The position numbers and the translations under genes are program-made. This document shows, piece by piece, positions 21,606 through 33,189 of a stretch of DNA of 64,000 nt (positions are counted from its first letter, which is position 1; each line of letters opens with the position of its first letter). The stretch comes from Ovis canadensis (lineage: Eukaryota > Chordata > Mammalia > Artiodactyla > Bovidae): NCBI RefSeq assembly GCF_042477335.2, contig NC_091254.1, positions 92,221,501-92,285,500 of the forward strand, given 5' to 3'. The notes beneath the pieces are model-generated. The model was not told the DNA's origin. It searched no databases and saw nothing but the letters and a program-made list of their open reading frames with translations.

Positions 21606-21823
21606 TAATTGTTGTGCATACTCAGTCCTGTCCAACTCTTTGCAACCCCATAGACTGTAGCTGCCAGGCTCCTCTGTCCATGGGATTTTCCAGGCAAAAA
21701 TACTGGAGTGGGTTACCATTTCCTCCTCCAGGGGAGCTTCCGAACCCAGAGTTCAAACCCTTGTCTCCTGCGTCTCCTGCGTTGCAGGCAGATTCTTTGC
21801 TGTTGAGCCACTGGGGAAGCCCT
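21606..21823 (-). mobile_element. Bov-tA SINE inside TA/TG repeat tract
   Basis: Reverse Bov-tA from 'gttgtgcatactcagtcctg' to 'actggggaagccct'. It interrupts the simple-sequence tract. Confidence 0.92.
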
Positions 21824-21825
21824 AT

Positions 21826-22483
21826 TATGTATAGCACACATGTGTATACATGGGTATGTGTATATATAGTATACATATGTGTATACATGGGTGTGTGTAT
21901 GTGTATATTTAGTATGTGTGTGTATATATAGTATATATAGTATATGTGTCTATAAGTATATTTAGTATGTGTGTATATATAGTATATATAGTATATATAT
22001 ATATGTGTGTGTATGTATATTTAGGATGTGTGTGTATATATAGTATACATATGTGTATACATGGGTGTGTATATATGTACATTTAGGATGTGTGTGTATA
22101 TCTAGTATATGTGTATATATGTATATTTAGGATGTGTGTGTATATATAGTATACATATGTGTATACATGGGTGTGTATATATGTATATTTAGGATGTGTG
22201 TGTATATATGGTATACATATGTGTATACATGGGTGTGTGTATATGCATATTTAGGATGTGTGTGTATAGATAGTATATATAGTATATATGTGTATATGTA
22301 TATTTAGGATGTGTGTGTATAGATAGAATATATATGTGTATACATGGGTGTATGTATATGTATATTTAGTATGTGTGTGTATATATAGTATATATATGTG
22401 TGTATGTATATTTAGTATGTGTGTGTATATATAGTATATATATACGTGTATATGTTATATATATATATATATATCATATATGA
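21826..22483 (+). repeat. TA/TG minisatellite, ~45-62-bp units
   Basis: About ten units each open with 'tatttag[g/t]atgtgtgtg' (starts near 21,905, 21,960, 22,019, 22,080, 22,124, 22,186, 22,248, 22,301, 22,363 and 22,409). The full unit is about 62 bp and ends 'gtatacatgggtgtgtatat'; shorter units lack that end. It closes in a pure TA run. Confidence 0.92.
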
Positions 22484-22650
22484 AAGCATGTCAACAGTTG
22501 CACAGAGGAAATTTTCCAGATTTGTAGACTAACCAGGGAGGTTCTTTCATGCAATGACTATCAAAGCTTTGTGACACAGTAATGAGATATTGTCTCCATA
22601 AGCTCTAAGGTGTTTTTAAATCACCTTCTCACATGAAACTATCTACAGTG

Positions 22651-22875
22651 TTGTTATTGTTGTTCAGTTGCTAAGTCATGTGTCCAGCTCTGAGAGCCCA
22701 TGGACTTCAGCATGCCAGACTCCTCTGTCCATGGAATTTTTCAGGCGAGAACACTGGAGAGGATTGCCATTTTGCGTCTCCAGGGTACCTTCCTGACCCA
22801 GCGCTGGAATCTGCATCGCTTGTATCTCCTGCATTGGCAGGTGGATCCTTACCCCTGCACCACTTGGGAAGCCCC
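22651..22875 (-). mobile_element. Bov-tA SINE
   Basis: Reverse element starting with a GTTGTT tail and ending 'ccacttgggaagcccc'. The head region is diverged. Confidence 0.9.
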
Positions 22876-23935
22876 CGAAATATCACCATCTCGTTTCCAT
22901 TGTGAACCATGTGTCTCTAGTTACCTACTCGAAACAAAGCACAGAGACTTAGGACACAAAGGTAAAGACGTGTGAGGTCCTTGAGAATGATGGGGGTTAT
23001 ATCTTATTTATCTTTGTGTTCTAATTATCTAGTACTGTGCTTTTTCTAAAATGGACACAAATATCCATTAAAAGAACATAATTCAATTCAAGCCAATAGC
23101 GTTCTCACTATTCACTGCCTACGTAAATACATTCATGAGTACCAGGCTAATTACAAAATAAATGGAAAAAAAATAAATGGAACTGTAATTTGTAGTCCTT
23201 GATCTCATGGAGGTTGCAATCAGCTATGGAAACAAACACATGAAGCGATTCAAGAATAATAATCCAACTCTTTGGGTCGCTTAATGAGGGAAAGGTGAAT
23301 TTTTCCCTATAGATTTTCAGAAGGATGAAAATGAGCTAAATGAAACTGAAAGTCAATTTATCAACTGCTTCTTCATTGAACATGCAAATCTGTTCAGTTA
23401 CAAAGACATCTGAATTTGATTCATAGGTTTGCTATTTTAGTTAATGGAATGAGGCAGAAATTAACAGAGTGACATCATAAGAAACTCAAATGGGAAAAAC
23501 AAAACAAATAAGCCAATGTGGATTCACTTGAAATTTAACATCATCTAATCTGGGGAAAGATCCTAAAGAAATGAGGGATTGCTGCCCCCAAGAGGTTAAT
23601 CAAGAACCTCCAGAATTAAAAGGATGACTCATTTAAGTTCAAGAGTCAAACAACTGAGAAGTGAAGACGTAGGGTTGGCCTTATTTTATAAGAAAGGGAG
23701 ACCCAAGCCCACTAATTCTGGAAGGAAGAAAGGAAGGTTGTACGAAGCTTGTCAACAAGGAGAGGAGTTTGTAGCAAAGGAAAGAAAAGAAGGTGTGTTT
23801 TGCTCCAATGAACATCAATGGCGACTTCTTTGGGGAGTCTTAGCAACTTCTAAGTTTTTTCTTTGGTCATTTTCGCCCTCATTTCTCTGTAGATACTAGT
23901 GTTTAATAACCGTGAAGCATACCTAAGGGGCTCTG
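22876..23935. other. Intergenic, possible L2 remnant
   Basis: 'gatctcatggaggttgcaat' near 23,200 resembles the internal part of L2 in sense orientation. The rest is unique. A 91-codon ORF at 23,624-23,899 has no recognisable similarity. Confidence 0.35.
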
Positions 23936-24341
23936 TCAGTTCAGTCGCTCAGTCGTGTCCGACTCTGTGTGACCCCAGGGACTGCAACACGCCAGGCTTC
24001 CCTGTCCATCACCAACTCCTGGAGTGTGCTCAAAGTCATGTCCACTGAGTCAGTGATGCCATCCAACCATCTCATCCTCTATCACCCTCTTCTCCTCCTG
24101 CCTTCAATCTTTCCCAGCATCAGGGTATTTTCTAATGAGTCAGTTCTTCACATCAGATGGCCAGAGTATTGGAATTTCAGCTTCAGCATGAGTCCTTCCA
24201 ATGAATATTCAGGATTGATTTCTTTTAGGATGGACTGGTTTGATCTCCTTGCAGTCCAAGGGACTCTGAAGAGTCTTCTCCAACACCAAAGTTCAAAAGC
24301 ATCAATTCTTCAGCGATCAGCTTTCTTTATGGTCCAACCCT
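23936..24341 (-). mobile_element. BovB 3'-end / ART2A-like fragment
   Basis: Reverse BovB tail from 'tcagttcagtcgctcagtcg' to 'agctttctttatggtccaac'. Confidence 0.92.
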
Positions 24342-24439
24342 CTATGCTTATTTCAATTATTTAAGAAAACTATGGGGTCTTGTCTTACTCAACAATAGGC
24401 CAGAGGAGGGTAACCTCCATCAGAATTAACCCTTGGCAT

Positions 24440-24550
24440 TTATTTCCCTGGTGGTCCAGTAGTTAAGACTTCCAATGCAGGTGACACAGATTTGATCCTT
24501 GGTTGGGGAATTAAGATCCCACATGACCCCAAGATTCCGTCAAAGAAAAA
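24440..24550 (+). mobile_element. CHR-type SINE with target-site duplication
   Basis: Truncated CHR body ending in an A-rich tail. Flanks 'agaattaacccttggcat' (24,422-24,439) and 'agaattaacccttgcat' (24,551-24,567) match except for one G. Confidence 0.9.
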
Positions 24551-24665
24551 AGAATTAACCCTTGCATGTAGTAGAAGTGAAAGCCTATAGACAAAATCGC
24601 TGCACCACGGAGCTCTTCTTAAAGTAATAGGCAGAAGGAAAGGAGTGTGGGGCCCAGACTCTTCT

Positions 24666-25037
24666 TGTTGTTATTCAGTTGCTACATTGTATCTGACTCT
24701 TTGAGACCACATGGACTGCAACCCCCAAGCTCCTCTGTTCTTCATCATCTCACAGAGTTTGCTCAGATTCAAGTCCACTGAGTCGGTGATGCCATCCAAC
24801 CATCTCATCCTCTGTCGTCCCCTTCTCCTCCTACCTTCAATCTTTTCCAGCATCAGAGTCTTTCCCAATGAGTCAGTTCTTCTCATCAGGTGGCCAAAGT
24901 ATTGGAGTTTCAGCTTCAGCATCAGTCCTTCCAATGAATATTCAGGGTTAATTTCCTTTAGGATGGACTGTTTTGATTTCCTTGGAGTCCAAGGGATTCT
25001 CAAGAGTCTTCTCCGGTACCACAATTCGAAAGCATCA
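24666..25037 (-). mobile_element. BovB 3'-end / ART2A-like fragment
   Basis: Reverse element from 'attcagttgctacattgtat' to 'cacaattcgaaagcatcat'. Its reading frame is open for over 100 codons on the minus strand but begins mid-protein. Confidence 0.92.
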
Positions 25038-25110
25038 TCTTAAAACATGAGTAGTTTAATTACCAAAAGTCTCTAATAGCAAATTGTTATCTGTGTCAGT
25101 TTCAGGAACT

Positions 25111-25150
25111 CCTCGTATTAACTCAAACTTCCTCGTATTAACTCAAACTT
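25111..25150 (+). repeat. Perfect 20-bp tandem duplication
   Basis: Two exact copies of a 20-mer starting 'cctcgtattaactc' lie head to tail. Confidence 0.97.
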
Positions 25151-25886
25151 CTAACATTCAGTTAGAAAAGCATATGTAAATCAGGTGGGCAGAAAGAGGA
25201 GACAGTGGATGCTGAAAACCACCTTCATCTCTGTCTTTGGGTGTATCTGGGATTTATGCTTAGAAAGTCACATGCCCACCAACTTGAGAGCTTTGTTGTA
25301 AATGCTTTGCCCCTAAGTACAGTTGACTTATGTCTCTCTGTTCCTGTCCTGACACCCACTTTGTAACCCCACACAGAGGGACGGGTCATGTAAACTCCTT
25401 TGCCAACTCACACATGTATTGATGCTCCTCCAGCCAAATCCACGTCATCCAAGATGAGGACTGCATCCCCCTTTGCACAAAGACAATGTCCACACCAGGC
25501 AAGCTGAGTGACACGGAAACCGAATCTACCCCTATGAGGTGCCTTCCTTCCCTTAAGAGCTAGAAGAGGCTGGTCAAACTGGCTATGACAAGAACTCTGC
25601 AATACCAGGGCTCTGAAAGCAGAAAGAGCTGCAGAAGGGAGAGGGGAGAAGATTAACAGCAAGCAGATGGACGCTTGTGATGGAGCCACAAAGATGGGAT
25701 CCAACGAATCTGGAAGCGAAGGTAAATCAATTTTAGGACAGATGTCGGCTGGTAAGGATGGAGCCAAGACAGTCAGAAGCAACAGCTGAGGATTCTCTAG
25801 GCAAAAAGCCCAAAATGAGTTTAAGGGGAAATTAGCATGTTTAAAGGGGTAACTTAGAACTCACTAGTTCTAACATGGTTGCCATT
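25151..25886. other. Intergenic, no gene recognised
   Basis: Unique DNA. A 124-codon minus-strand ORF (25,408-25,782) has no recognisable family and no supporting splice or promoter signals. Confidence 0.35.
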
Positions 25887-26066
25887 TGTTGTTGGTTAGT
25901 CACTAAGTCGTGTAGGATTTTTTGTGCCCCCATGGACTGTAGCCCACCAGGCTCCTCTGTCCATGGGATTTCCCAGGCAAGAATCCTGGAGTGGGTTGCC
26001 GCTTCCTTCTCCTGACCCAGAGACTGGGCCTGCGTCTCCTGCTTGGCAGGTGGACTCTTAACCACA
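25887..26066 (-). mobile_element. Bov-tA SINE
   Basis: Reverse Bov-tA from 'tgttgttggttagtcactaa' to 'gtggactcttaaccac'. The tRNA-like head is shortened by a deletion around the B-box. Confidence 0.9.
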
Positions 26067-26189
26067 TAGTGTCTGGGCCTAAATTCATCTTTATCAGGTG
26101 GACAGTACAAACAGCATTGGATGTGTTCTTAGACTTCCTTTAATGACTAAATTACCTCTGCCTCATTGCATGAAGGGTTTCATAGCGGT

Positions 26190-26692
26190 GATGATGTAGG
26201 TATTGAGCAATAGAGAATTTTCTGCTATAGCAGTAAACAAGGGTGTCACAATCATCTGCCTTTGCAGCCCTCCACCTTGAGCCCTGAGGGAACTCAGGGC
26301 TGAAAAGAACACCTGCCTTGTAGCAGCCATCAGAGGGCAGCCACTCCCTGCTTTGAGCGCTGAGGAAACTCGGGATGTGAAAACACAGGATACTGGCTGC
26401 AGAGAGTTGAGGTGCATATCAAAGGAATGACCTCAGAGAGCCCTGGCTCTTGCCTCTTCTCAGAGAAAAGCCCTAAATCCCTGGACATATCCAGTTTCTT
26501 TCATTAGCAGTATCTTCTGATATTCTCAAGTACCTGTCCTTTGTTGCGAAACTCCTACATTCCCTAGCTCCTCCCCTTGCAGAAACTTGCTGCAGCTTGG
26601 AGCAGCTTCTCAGAGCTGCCTGAAATGCTGTCTCACGGGCTGAAATAAAACTTAACTCTCGTCTCTGACATTAGGCTTTTTTTTTTTTTAAT
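26190..26692 (+). mobile_element. LTR-like segment A (ruminant ERV LTR, solo)
   Basis: Promoter/R-region features near the right end: a CTCCCC-rich stretch, 'gctgcagcttggagcagctt', a polyadenylation-like AATAAA in 'gaaataaaacttaact', then a T-run. The sequence resembles a ruminant endogenous-retrovirus LTR as I remember it. A diverged relative lies at 27,272-27,700 in the same orientation. No viral gene remains between them. Outer ends are approximate. Confidence 0.55.
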
Positions 26693-26807
26693 CACCAGTA
26701 TCCATGCCAAACAGGCATGTTGTCTTAAGCTCTGCCTTTCTGAGCTTCATACAGAGATTTGTAACATATCATCCATAGATGTTTATGAAAATGTCTGTAA
26801 TCGCGGG

Positions 26808-27009
26808 GAAGCCTCATGCTCAGTTGTGTCGGACTCTTTGCGACCCCATGGACTGTAGCCCGCCAGGCTCCTCTGTCCATGAGATTTTCCAGGCAGGAAT
26901 ATTGGAGGCAGTTACCATTTTCTTCTCCAGGGGATCTTCCCAACCCAGGGATCGAACCCGAACCCAAACCCAAAGCCAAGTATCCTGTGTCTCCTGCAGG
27001 CAGAGTATC
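26808..27009 (-). mobile_element. Bov-tA SINE with an expanded AACCC motif
   Basis: Reverse element whose B-box has grown into several GAACCC/AAACCC copies (around 26,953-26,975). Otherwise a normal body. It lies between the two LTR-like segments. Confidence 0.9.
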
Positions 27010-27271
27010 CCTGGCCTTCAATAAATGTTGTTTTTTGTAGTTGTTGTTATTGTTTTGGTTCAGACTTGAAGTTCAGACTATACACAAAAGTTAAAATCAG
27101 AAAGAACTTTAAAGGTGGAGACACTTCTGAAGACCCAGAGGGAGTTGAACACAGATGTGTAAGCCATGGGGTTGTAGTGAACTCAAAGAGACGCCACCAA
27201 GATCCCACTGCAGGAAGCACTGGGTCCCAGCTGCTGGCTGTGAGGTCACAGGCAGCCTCCGCATGTCAGCC

Positions 27272-27700
27272 CTATGAGATGGAGTCTTTCCTGCCATAGC
27301 AATAAACAAGGATGCCACAGCCATCAGCTATTCTGGCCCTCCAAATGTGAATTTCTGAACCCACAGGCCGCCCAGGCCACAAACAGTCAATGCCTGTGAT
27401 CTGGTAGCTCAGTCTGCCACCAGTCCCCACTATGAGGAGGATCGAAGCACGTGAAAAATCAGATCACAGGATGCTGGTCCCAGATAGCTGAGATACTCAT
27501 TAAACGAATGATTTCAGGAAGCCCAGATTCTTGCATCTTCCCATACATATATATAGCACAACAGTGCCATATATTTCTTAACTTGAGATTTCCTGGTTTT
27601 CCTTAATTAACAGTAATCTTTTGGTGTTCAGACTACCTGCCCCTTATTATAAGCTTCCATATAACCTGATTCCACATCCCTCATCCCCACCTCCATCTCC
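27272..27700 (+). mobile_element. LTR-like segment B (diverged relative of segment A)
   Basis: It aligns collinearly with segment A: 'ccatagcaataaacaaggat' with 'ctatagcagtaaacaagggt', 'aacgaatgatttcaggaagc' with 'aaggaatgacctcagagagc', and 'aacagtaatcttttggtgtt' with the matching stretch in A. It is too diverged to be a recent duplicate. Confidence 0.5.
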
Positions 27701-28342
27701 CATCCCACCCACCCCCCCCACCATTGTTTATAAGTAAATTTTCAGCTTATCATCAAAAACCAGCTATGAAAACCCCCTTTGAGGTTCAGCTTTGTTAGCC
27801 TATTTTTTGAGTTAGAGTGGAAAGTGATTTTTCTGCTGCGCTAATATTTCCATGTGTCTGCATCTTTTCAGATATTTGGTGAAGAAATTCTCCTCTTTGA
27901 TCACTTCACTCTGTAATTAAAACAGTGACTATTTTTAGTTAGCAAAACAAGCCCTTACCTTGTATTTAAAGACCCTGCATCCTCCAGAAATAGACGGTAA
28001 ATGTGAAACACCTTACTAAAAAAGAAATGTAAGCAGCATCTCGTTTGGAGAGTACCCGTTCCAAAAAAAAAAAAAACTGATTCAATGGCAAAGTGAGGAC
28101 ATTTTTAGCATGCTTTCCCAGCTGAGACCAAACAGATGCTTTCCTGTTTGAGGGGGTGCCACAGGGAATTGTCTGAGCAGTCGTCATGTACGTATGCTCA
28201 ACAGGATTCAGCGTAAACAATGGGAAACTGCACTCTGGTAGGAAATTGACGATATTAGACTGTTTCCTTGGATAGATTCATACTTAGAAATACAGGGATG
28301 GCTTGTTGTCTCAAAATTTTCATCTCTCTAGCCAGAATGGTG
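27701..28342. other. Intergenic, nothing recognised
   Basis: A C-rich stretch near 27,690-27,720, an A13 run near 28,063, otherwise unique AT-rich DNA. Confidence 0.3.
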
Positions 28343-28576
28343 TGTTTCCCAGGTAAAGCAGTGGTAAGGAACCCTCTTGCCAAGGCAGGAGATGCAAGAG
28401 ACCTCGGTTTGATCCCTGAGTCGGGAAGATACCTTGGAGATCTGGACTACTGGAAATGGCAATCCATTCTAGTATACTTGCCTGGAAAATTCCAACGACA
28501 GAGGAGCCCAGCAGGCTGCAGTCCATGAGGTTTCAAAAGAGTCGGACACGACAGAGCACACACATGTACGTGTAGG
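28343..28576 (+). mobile_element. Bov-tA SINE
   Basis: Full-length element with a small internal insertion near 28,440 ('ctggactactgg'). Flanked by 'cagaatggtg' at 28,333-28,342 and 28,577-28,586. Confidence 0.92.
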
Positions 28577-29157
28577 CAGAATGGTGGGCTGTAAAGATGA
28601 CATCCAGGATGCCAATCCTAGAAACCATGAATCCTAAATATTTATGAGGTACCTATTGTGCGCGAGACACATTGCTCAGAAAACCTAAGAGGCTATTGTA
28701 TTAGACTTCTTGCAAGTGACCTAGCTTTTAATGCACGCAGTGCCCGGCTTTGCCTCGCAGCCAGGAGGAGTCTGGCATACCACCTGCCCCCCCAGTTTGG
28801 GTGCGTTCCTCAATCCCCCACTAAGAAGGTTGTACATCCTGGGGAATCCACTGAAATGTCAAATCTGGGGGACAGGGAGGGTGGTCCCTCAGGAATAAAG
28901 AGCTGCAGAAGATGGAAGTGACCCGGGAACCGTGGATGACAGTCCACAAAGGACCACGTGCCAGCGTCCTACAAGAATGTTATGGCACAGTCGTCCTCCT
29001 GTGGTTCAAGGATGATCCGTCCAGCTGTTCCTGACACCGAGTGTCTCCCCTCTGCTCCAAATTAAAAAAAAAAAAAAAACAGTTCCATTGCATCTTTCTA
29101 AAAGAGAAAGGGTCAATTAGAAGTTAAGGAGCATTCCAAGTTTACAAGGTTGGTTTT
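28577..29157. other. Intergenic, no gene recognised
   Basis: The left 60 bp ('gcagaatggtgggctgtaaa') resembles the start of a MaLR-type LTR, but this is uncertain. An A16 run lies near 29,065. No gene. Confidence 0.3.
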
Positions 29158-29367
29158 GCTTCCCTGGTGGCTCAGATCGTAAAGAATCCGCCTACAATGC
29201 AGGAGACCTGGGTTTGATTCCTGGGTCGGGAAAATCCCCTGGGGAAGGGAATGGAAACCCACTCCCGGATTCTTGTCTGAAAAATCCCATGGAGAGAGGA
29301 GCCTGGCTGGCCACAGTCCATGGGGTCATAAAGAGTCAGACAGGGCTGAGCAACTAACGCTTTCCGT
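29158..29367 (+). mobile_element. Bov-tA SINE
   Basis: Full-length, close to consensus: 'gcttccctggtggctcagat' to 'ctgagcaactaacgctttc'. Confidence 0.94.
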
Positions 29368-30044
29368 TTCTTTTGTTTAAATACTTGACATAACTTCTTA
29401 GTTTTTTATGTTTCTAGCATCCCCTATGCTTTTTGTCCTCTAGCACCTATCAGACCAGCATCTTTAGGGCGGTGCTCTGCTGAGACTGATTTACCAGAGT
29501 TCACTCACTGCAACAGAATCACAAGTTACCCAGCAAGGTGGGACACCAGCCTGTCAAGGCAAATTCTAACCAGACGGTGGCACTGTTGCAAAGGCAAAGC
29601 AGAGGGAATAAACCTAAATGAACTGGTTTTGATAAGCAACATTTTCCAGAGTTTACACACACAGACACAGAAACAGAATTAAAGCTTGTATATGACATTT
29701 TTATCCCTGTTAAGGATAACTCTAATTGTAGAACTAAACGCATAGTTTACCCTTGTGTCCACTGCAGCACGCTTTCCTACAATGTGTAGCTTTGCAGTTT
29801 ACTTCTATCGTCAGCTCTCAGTTGTGAATATCACAATCATTTAATCACTAAGAAACAACTGAAATGGTTAAAAATTGGGAATGTTTCTAAAAATTTGGTA
29901 TATTCATGGAACTATATAGAGATCATGTATACAAATCTTTTAAACTCTGAAAATGAGAATAATGCAATGCTAGATGAAAAGTTTGTATATGAAATTCTAA
30001 TCCATAGTAAAAGTCTAATTTTGGCTATTGGTCTCTATTTCAGA
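29368..30044. other. Intergenic, nothing recognised
   Basis: AT-rich unique sequence; the right part may be decayed L1, merging into the next feature. Confidence 0.3.
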
Positions 30045-30425
30045 GCAGTGGAATGACAATGCTTTTAATTGTAATCAAAGGTGCAATGAGGTATTACCTC
30101 ACACCTGTCAGGCTATTATAAAAAAAATTTTAAAAAGAGAAGTGTTGGCAAGGATATGGCAAAATTGGAACCCTTGTACACTCTTGATGGGAATGTTAAA
30201 CGATGCAGCTGCTATGAGAAACAGTTCGAAGGTCACTCAAAAAATTAAAAATAGAACTACCAGATGCTCCGGGAATCCCACTTCTGGGTATATATTCAAA
30301 GAATTGAAATCAGGATCTTGACGAGACATCTACAGTCCCATGATCTTTGCAGCCTTATTCATAATAGCCCGGATATGGAAACAACCAAATGTTCATCAAC
30401 AGGCGAATGGATAAAGAAAAGTTAG
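30045..30425 (+). mobile_element. Old L1 ORF2 3' fragment
   Basis: 'gttggcaaggatatggcaaa', 'tgtacactcttgatgggaat', 'cttctgggtatatattcaaa' and 'ggaaacaaccaaatgttcat' are the conserved L1 ORF2/3' segment. Frameshifted. Confidence 0.78.
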
Positions 30426-30670
30426 CGAATATGTTGTCATGCTTCTAATCGCTCAGTCATGTCTGACATTTTGTAATTCTTTGAGACTGGAGGTGTATTT
30501 GGTTAAAGCGAATTAAGTTTTAAAATTCTAAGTTCTAGAAGTAGTAAAAAAAAGAAAAACTTATCTGTCCATGTTAATGTTTCACCAACAATGGAGCAAA
30601 CTGTCTGATCTATTTATCTCAAGAAAACAGGTGTTTAAGGTCTCTTTACTACATGCCTCAGTTGATTTTT

Positions 30671-30935
30671 TTTCTATTTAGTTATTTCTTTCGGGCTGAG
30701 CTGGGTCTTCATTGCTGCGCGTGGGCTTTCTCTAGTTGCTGCTTCGTTGCGGTGTGCAGGCTTCTCTTTGCCGTGACTTTTCTTGCTTTCCTTTGATTCA
30801 GTGAGCATGGGCTCCAGGGACACAGGTCTCAGTAGCTCCATGGCACGTGGGATCTTCCTGGGCCAGGAATGGAACCGGTGCCCCTTGCATTGCAAGGGAG
30901 ACTCTTTATTTTCCCTGCACCACCAGGGAAGCCCA
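30671..30935 (-). mobile_element. CHR-type SINE, near full length
   Basis: Reverse orientation with 'gggtcttcattgctgcgcgt', 'ggctttctctagttgctgct' and a terminal 'accaccagggaagccc'. A perfect 16-bp duplication 'gcctcagttgattttt' flanks it (30,655-30,670 and 30,936-30,951). Confidence 0.94.
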
Positions 30936-31099
30936 GCCTCAGTTGATTTTTACAGCCTGTTTCTTACAAACTAAATAATCCTTTTTTTGAAAAATTGATT
31001 TGCCTGCTCTCTGGAAGTCTTATCTAAAGGTGGCGGGATGCCAAATGATATGATCAGCCACACACACTGAGTCACTATGGCATCTAAGCCAGCTGTAAT

Positions 31100-31290
31100 A
31101 ATAGTGATTATTTGATTATTTATGGTCTCTGTGGAAGGTACTTTTTCTCATTAAACCCTGATAGAACCTTCAGATTTGTAGTTGAGGATACTGAGGCCTT
31201 CTTAAAGGTCATGAAGCTAATGAGTGGTGGAGCCAGTCCCCAGAGGCAAGACCCCTTAGCTTCTAAGTGCTTTTATTCACAAATTCTTGG
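31100..31290 (-). mobile_element. MIR SINE fragment
   Basis: 'gaggatactgaggccttctt', 'aaggtcatgaagctaatgag' and 'tggtggagccag' form the antisense of the MIR core. Old and diverged. Confidence 0.6.
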
Positions 31291-31329
31291 CCTCTCTCCA
31301 TCAAGTCAGGAAACTTGGGCTCATCATTA

Positions 31330-31550
31330 TGCTGTCTGTGCTTAGCTGCTCAGTCATGTCTGACTCTTTGTGACTCCATGGACTGCAGCCTGTCAGGCTC
31401 CTCTGTCCATGGGGATTGTCCAGGCAAGAATACTTGAGTGGGTTGCCATGCCCTCCTCCAGGTGATCTTCCCGACCCAGGGATCGAACTCAGGTCTCCTG
31501 CATTGCAGGCGGATTCTTTACCAGCTGAGCCACCAGGGAAGCCCTAGGAC
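31330..31550 (-). mobile_element. Bov-tA SINE
   Basis: Close to consensus in reverse. 'catcatta' flanks it at 31,322-31,329 and 31,551-31,558. Confidence 0.94.
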
Positions 31551-31558
31551 CATCATTA

Positions 31559-31992
31559 GGACTGGCCTTTAATTGGATACTGAACCTAACAAGTTTTCCT
31601 GGCACTCTGAGTTTGGGCAGATGGATGGGACTTCAGAAATCCCATGCAGGTGTGCAAATATCAAGAGCTGCAGTGGTTGGGCTGGTCCAGCCTGTGCCCG
31701 TCCTGTCTAGAGAGACCTGCGGCTCTGAGATGCCTCCTGCAGTGACATCCCAGAGGGCAGGAACTGTCCTTGGGTAGTTCCTGCATTGCACAACTTAATT
31801 CATGTCTGTCCATGTAAGCGTGATTTACTGTCCTGGGATTCAATGGGAGCAATGTGTTTGCTAACTGATACACATAACAACAAGGGTGGAACAAAATAAA
31901 TACCAAAATAAATGCTCTGTTCTAGGCAAAGCTCTTTCAATTAAGTAAGATGAAATTCCAAAGACTATGAAATAAAAGTGTTTAATATAAGG
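31559..31992. other. Intergenic, nothing recognised
   Basis: Unique sequence between two SINEs. No gene. Confidence 0.3.
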
Positions 31993-32194
31993 AGGGTGGC
32001 TCAGTGGTAGAGAATTTACCTGCCAATGCAGGAAATGAGGGTTTGATCCTTGGTCCGGGAAGATCCCCTGAAGAAGGAAGTAGCAACCCACTCCAGTATT
32101 CTTGCCTGGGAAATCTCATGGACAGAGGAGCCTGGCGGGCTACAGTCCAGGGGGTCACAGAGAGTTGGACAGGACTTAGCGACTAAACAACAAC
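31993..32194 (+). mobile_element. Bov-tA SINE
   Basis: Head slightly truncated ('gtggctcagtggtagagaat'), body complete, tail 'gactaaacaacaac'. Confidence 0.92.
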
Positions 32195-33189
32195 ATGGGG
32201 GGGATCACCATAATCAAACCAAAAGCAGCTCAGTGGGCTAGGGCTTTTCTGAGAATATGATAGCCCTGGATAATGGAGTGTTCTCAGCCCCGCAGCAGTG
32301 AGGCTCAAGAGCCAACTTTCAAGAACCTCACTCCAACTCTCCATCACACACTCACGCCCGTCTGCTTCTTTCATCCACCTGAGCACAGGACGACTCTTAG
32401 TCTCTTCAGCTACAGCCAGATAGAACATGGGGACATCCTTGCTGCCCACACAGCAGGGACCATGCGCCTTGTGTGAAGGGAAGCCTCAGCTCTCCCCATA
32501 CTTCTTAAATGAGGACCCACCATTGCGCTCTCCACAAATAATCAGTCCCAATCCACTGCATGTATTTTCTGTGTCCGTTAAGTCTACCGGCTCCAAACAT
32601 CCTCTGGAAGCCAATGGATTCACTATTCTGCCCACTTTCTACTGATTCTGCAGAAGGAAGGGGTGGTCTCTGGTCCCAGCAACAGCTGGTCAGAGGGGTA
32701 AAGGGCAGCTCTGGTACCCGAAACAAGAGGGAAATGGAGGGAGACTTACACTGTGGCGTCTGCTTGTTTACCTGCACTAAATATCTGCAGTTAAACACAT
32801 CTCATCTCTCCCAGTATTTATTTCCTTCCAAAGGCACCTCTCTCTCCTATGTGAAAAACTCACACTTGTCCTATTTATATAACACTGACTCTATTTCTCA
32901 GGAACTGACAACTCTAGCCTTAGCATGCTAACAGCACATGCCCTGGGGGACGTGTTTAAACTTTCCTAGATTAACTGATAATAAAATGTACTGTTTTGAA
33001 ATTGATTCAAAATCTCCCCTCCACGCCCCCCACCGACCCCCTGTAACTACAAAGGAAGGGGGCTCCATTAACTCTTTCCCATTCAAATGAGTAAACTGAA
33101 GTCCAGAGAGGTTCACTGTCTTGTTAAAATGACAAACCAATGAAATAGGACTAAAGGTCAAGTCTCCAGATTCCTAAAGCCAGCTCCCA
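32195..33189. other. Intergenic with MIR remnant
   Basis: Mostly unique. 33,055-33,185 resembles antisense MIR ('aatgagtaaactgaagtcca', 'gagaggttcactgtc'). Overlapping short ORFs on both strands show no recognisable family. Confidence 0.4.

Noticed and set aside
21826-22483. A repeat array that could be mistaken for a CRISPR
   Set aside because: Units are contiguous low-complexity TA/TG sequence with no unique spacers, in a mammalian genome.
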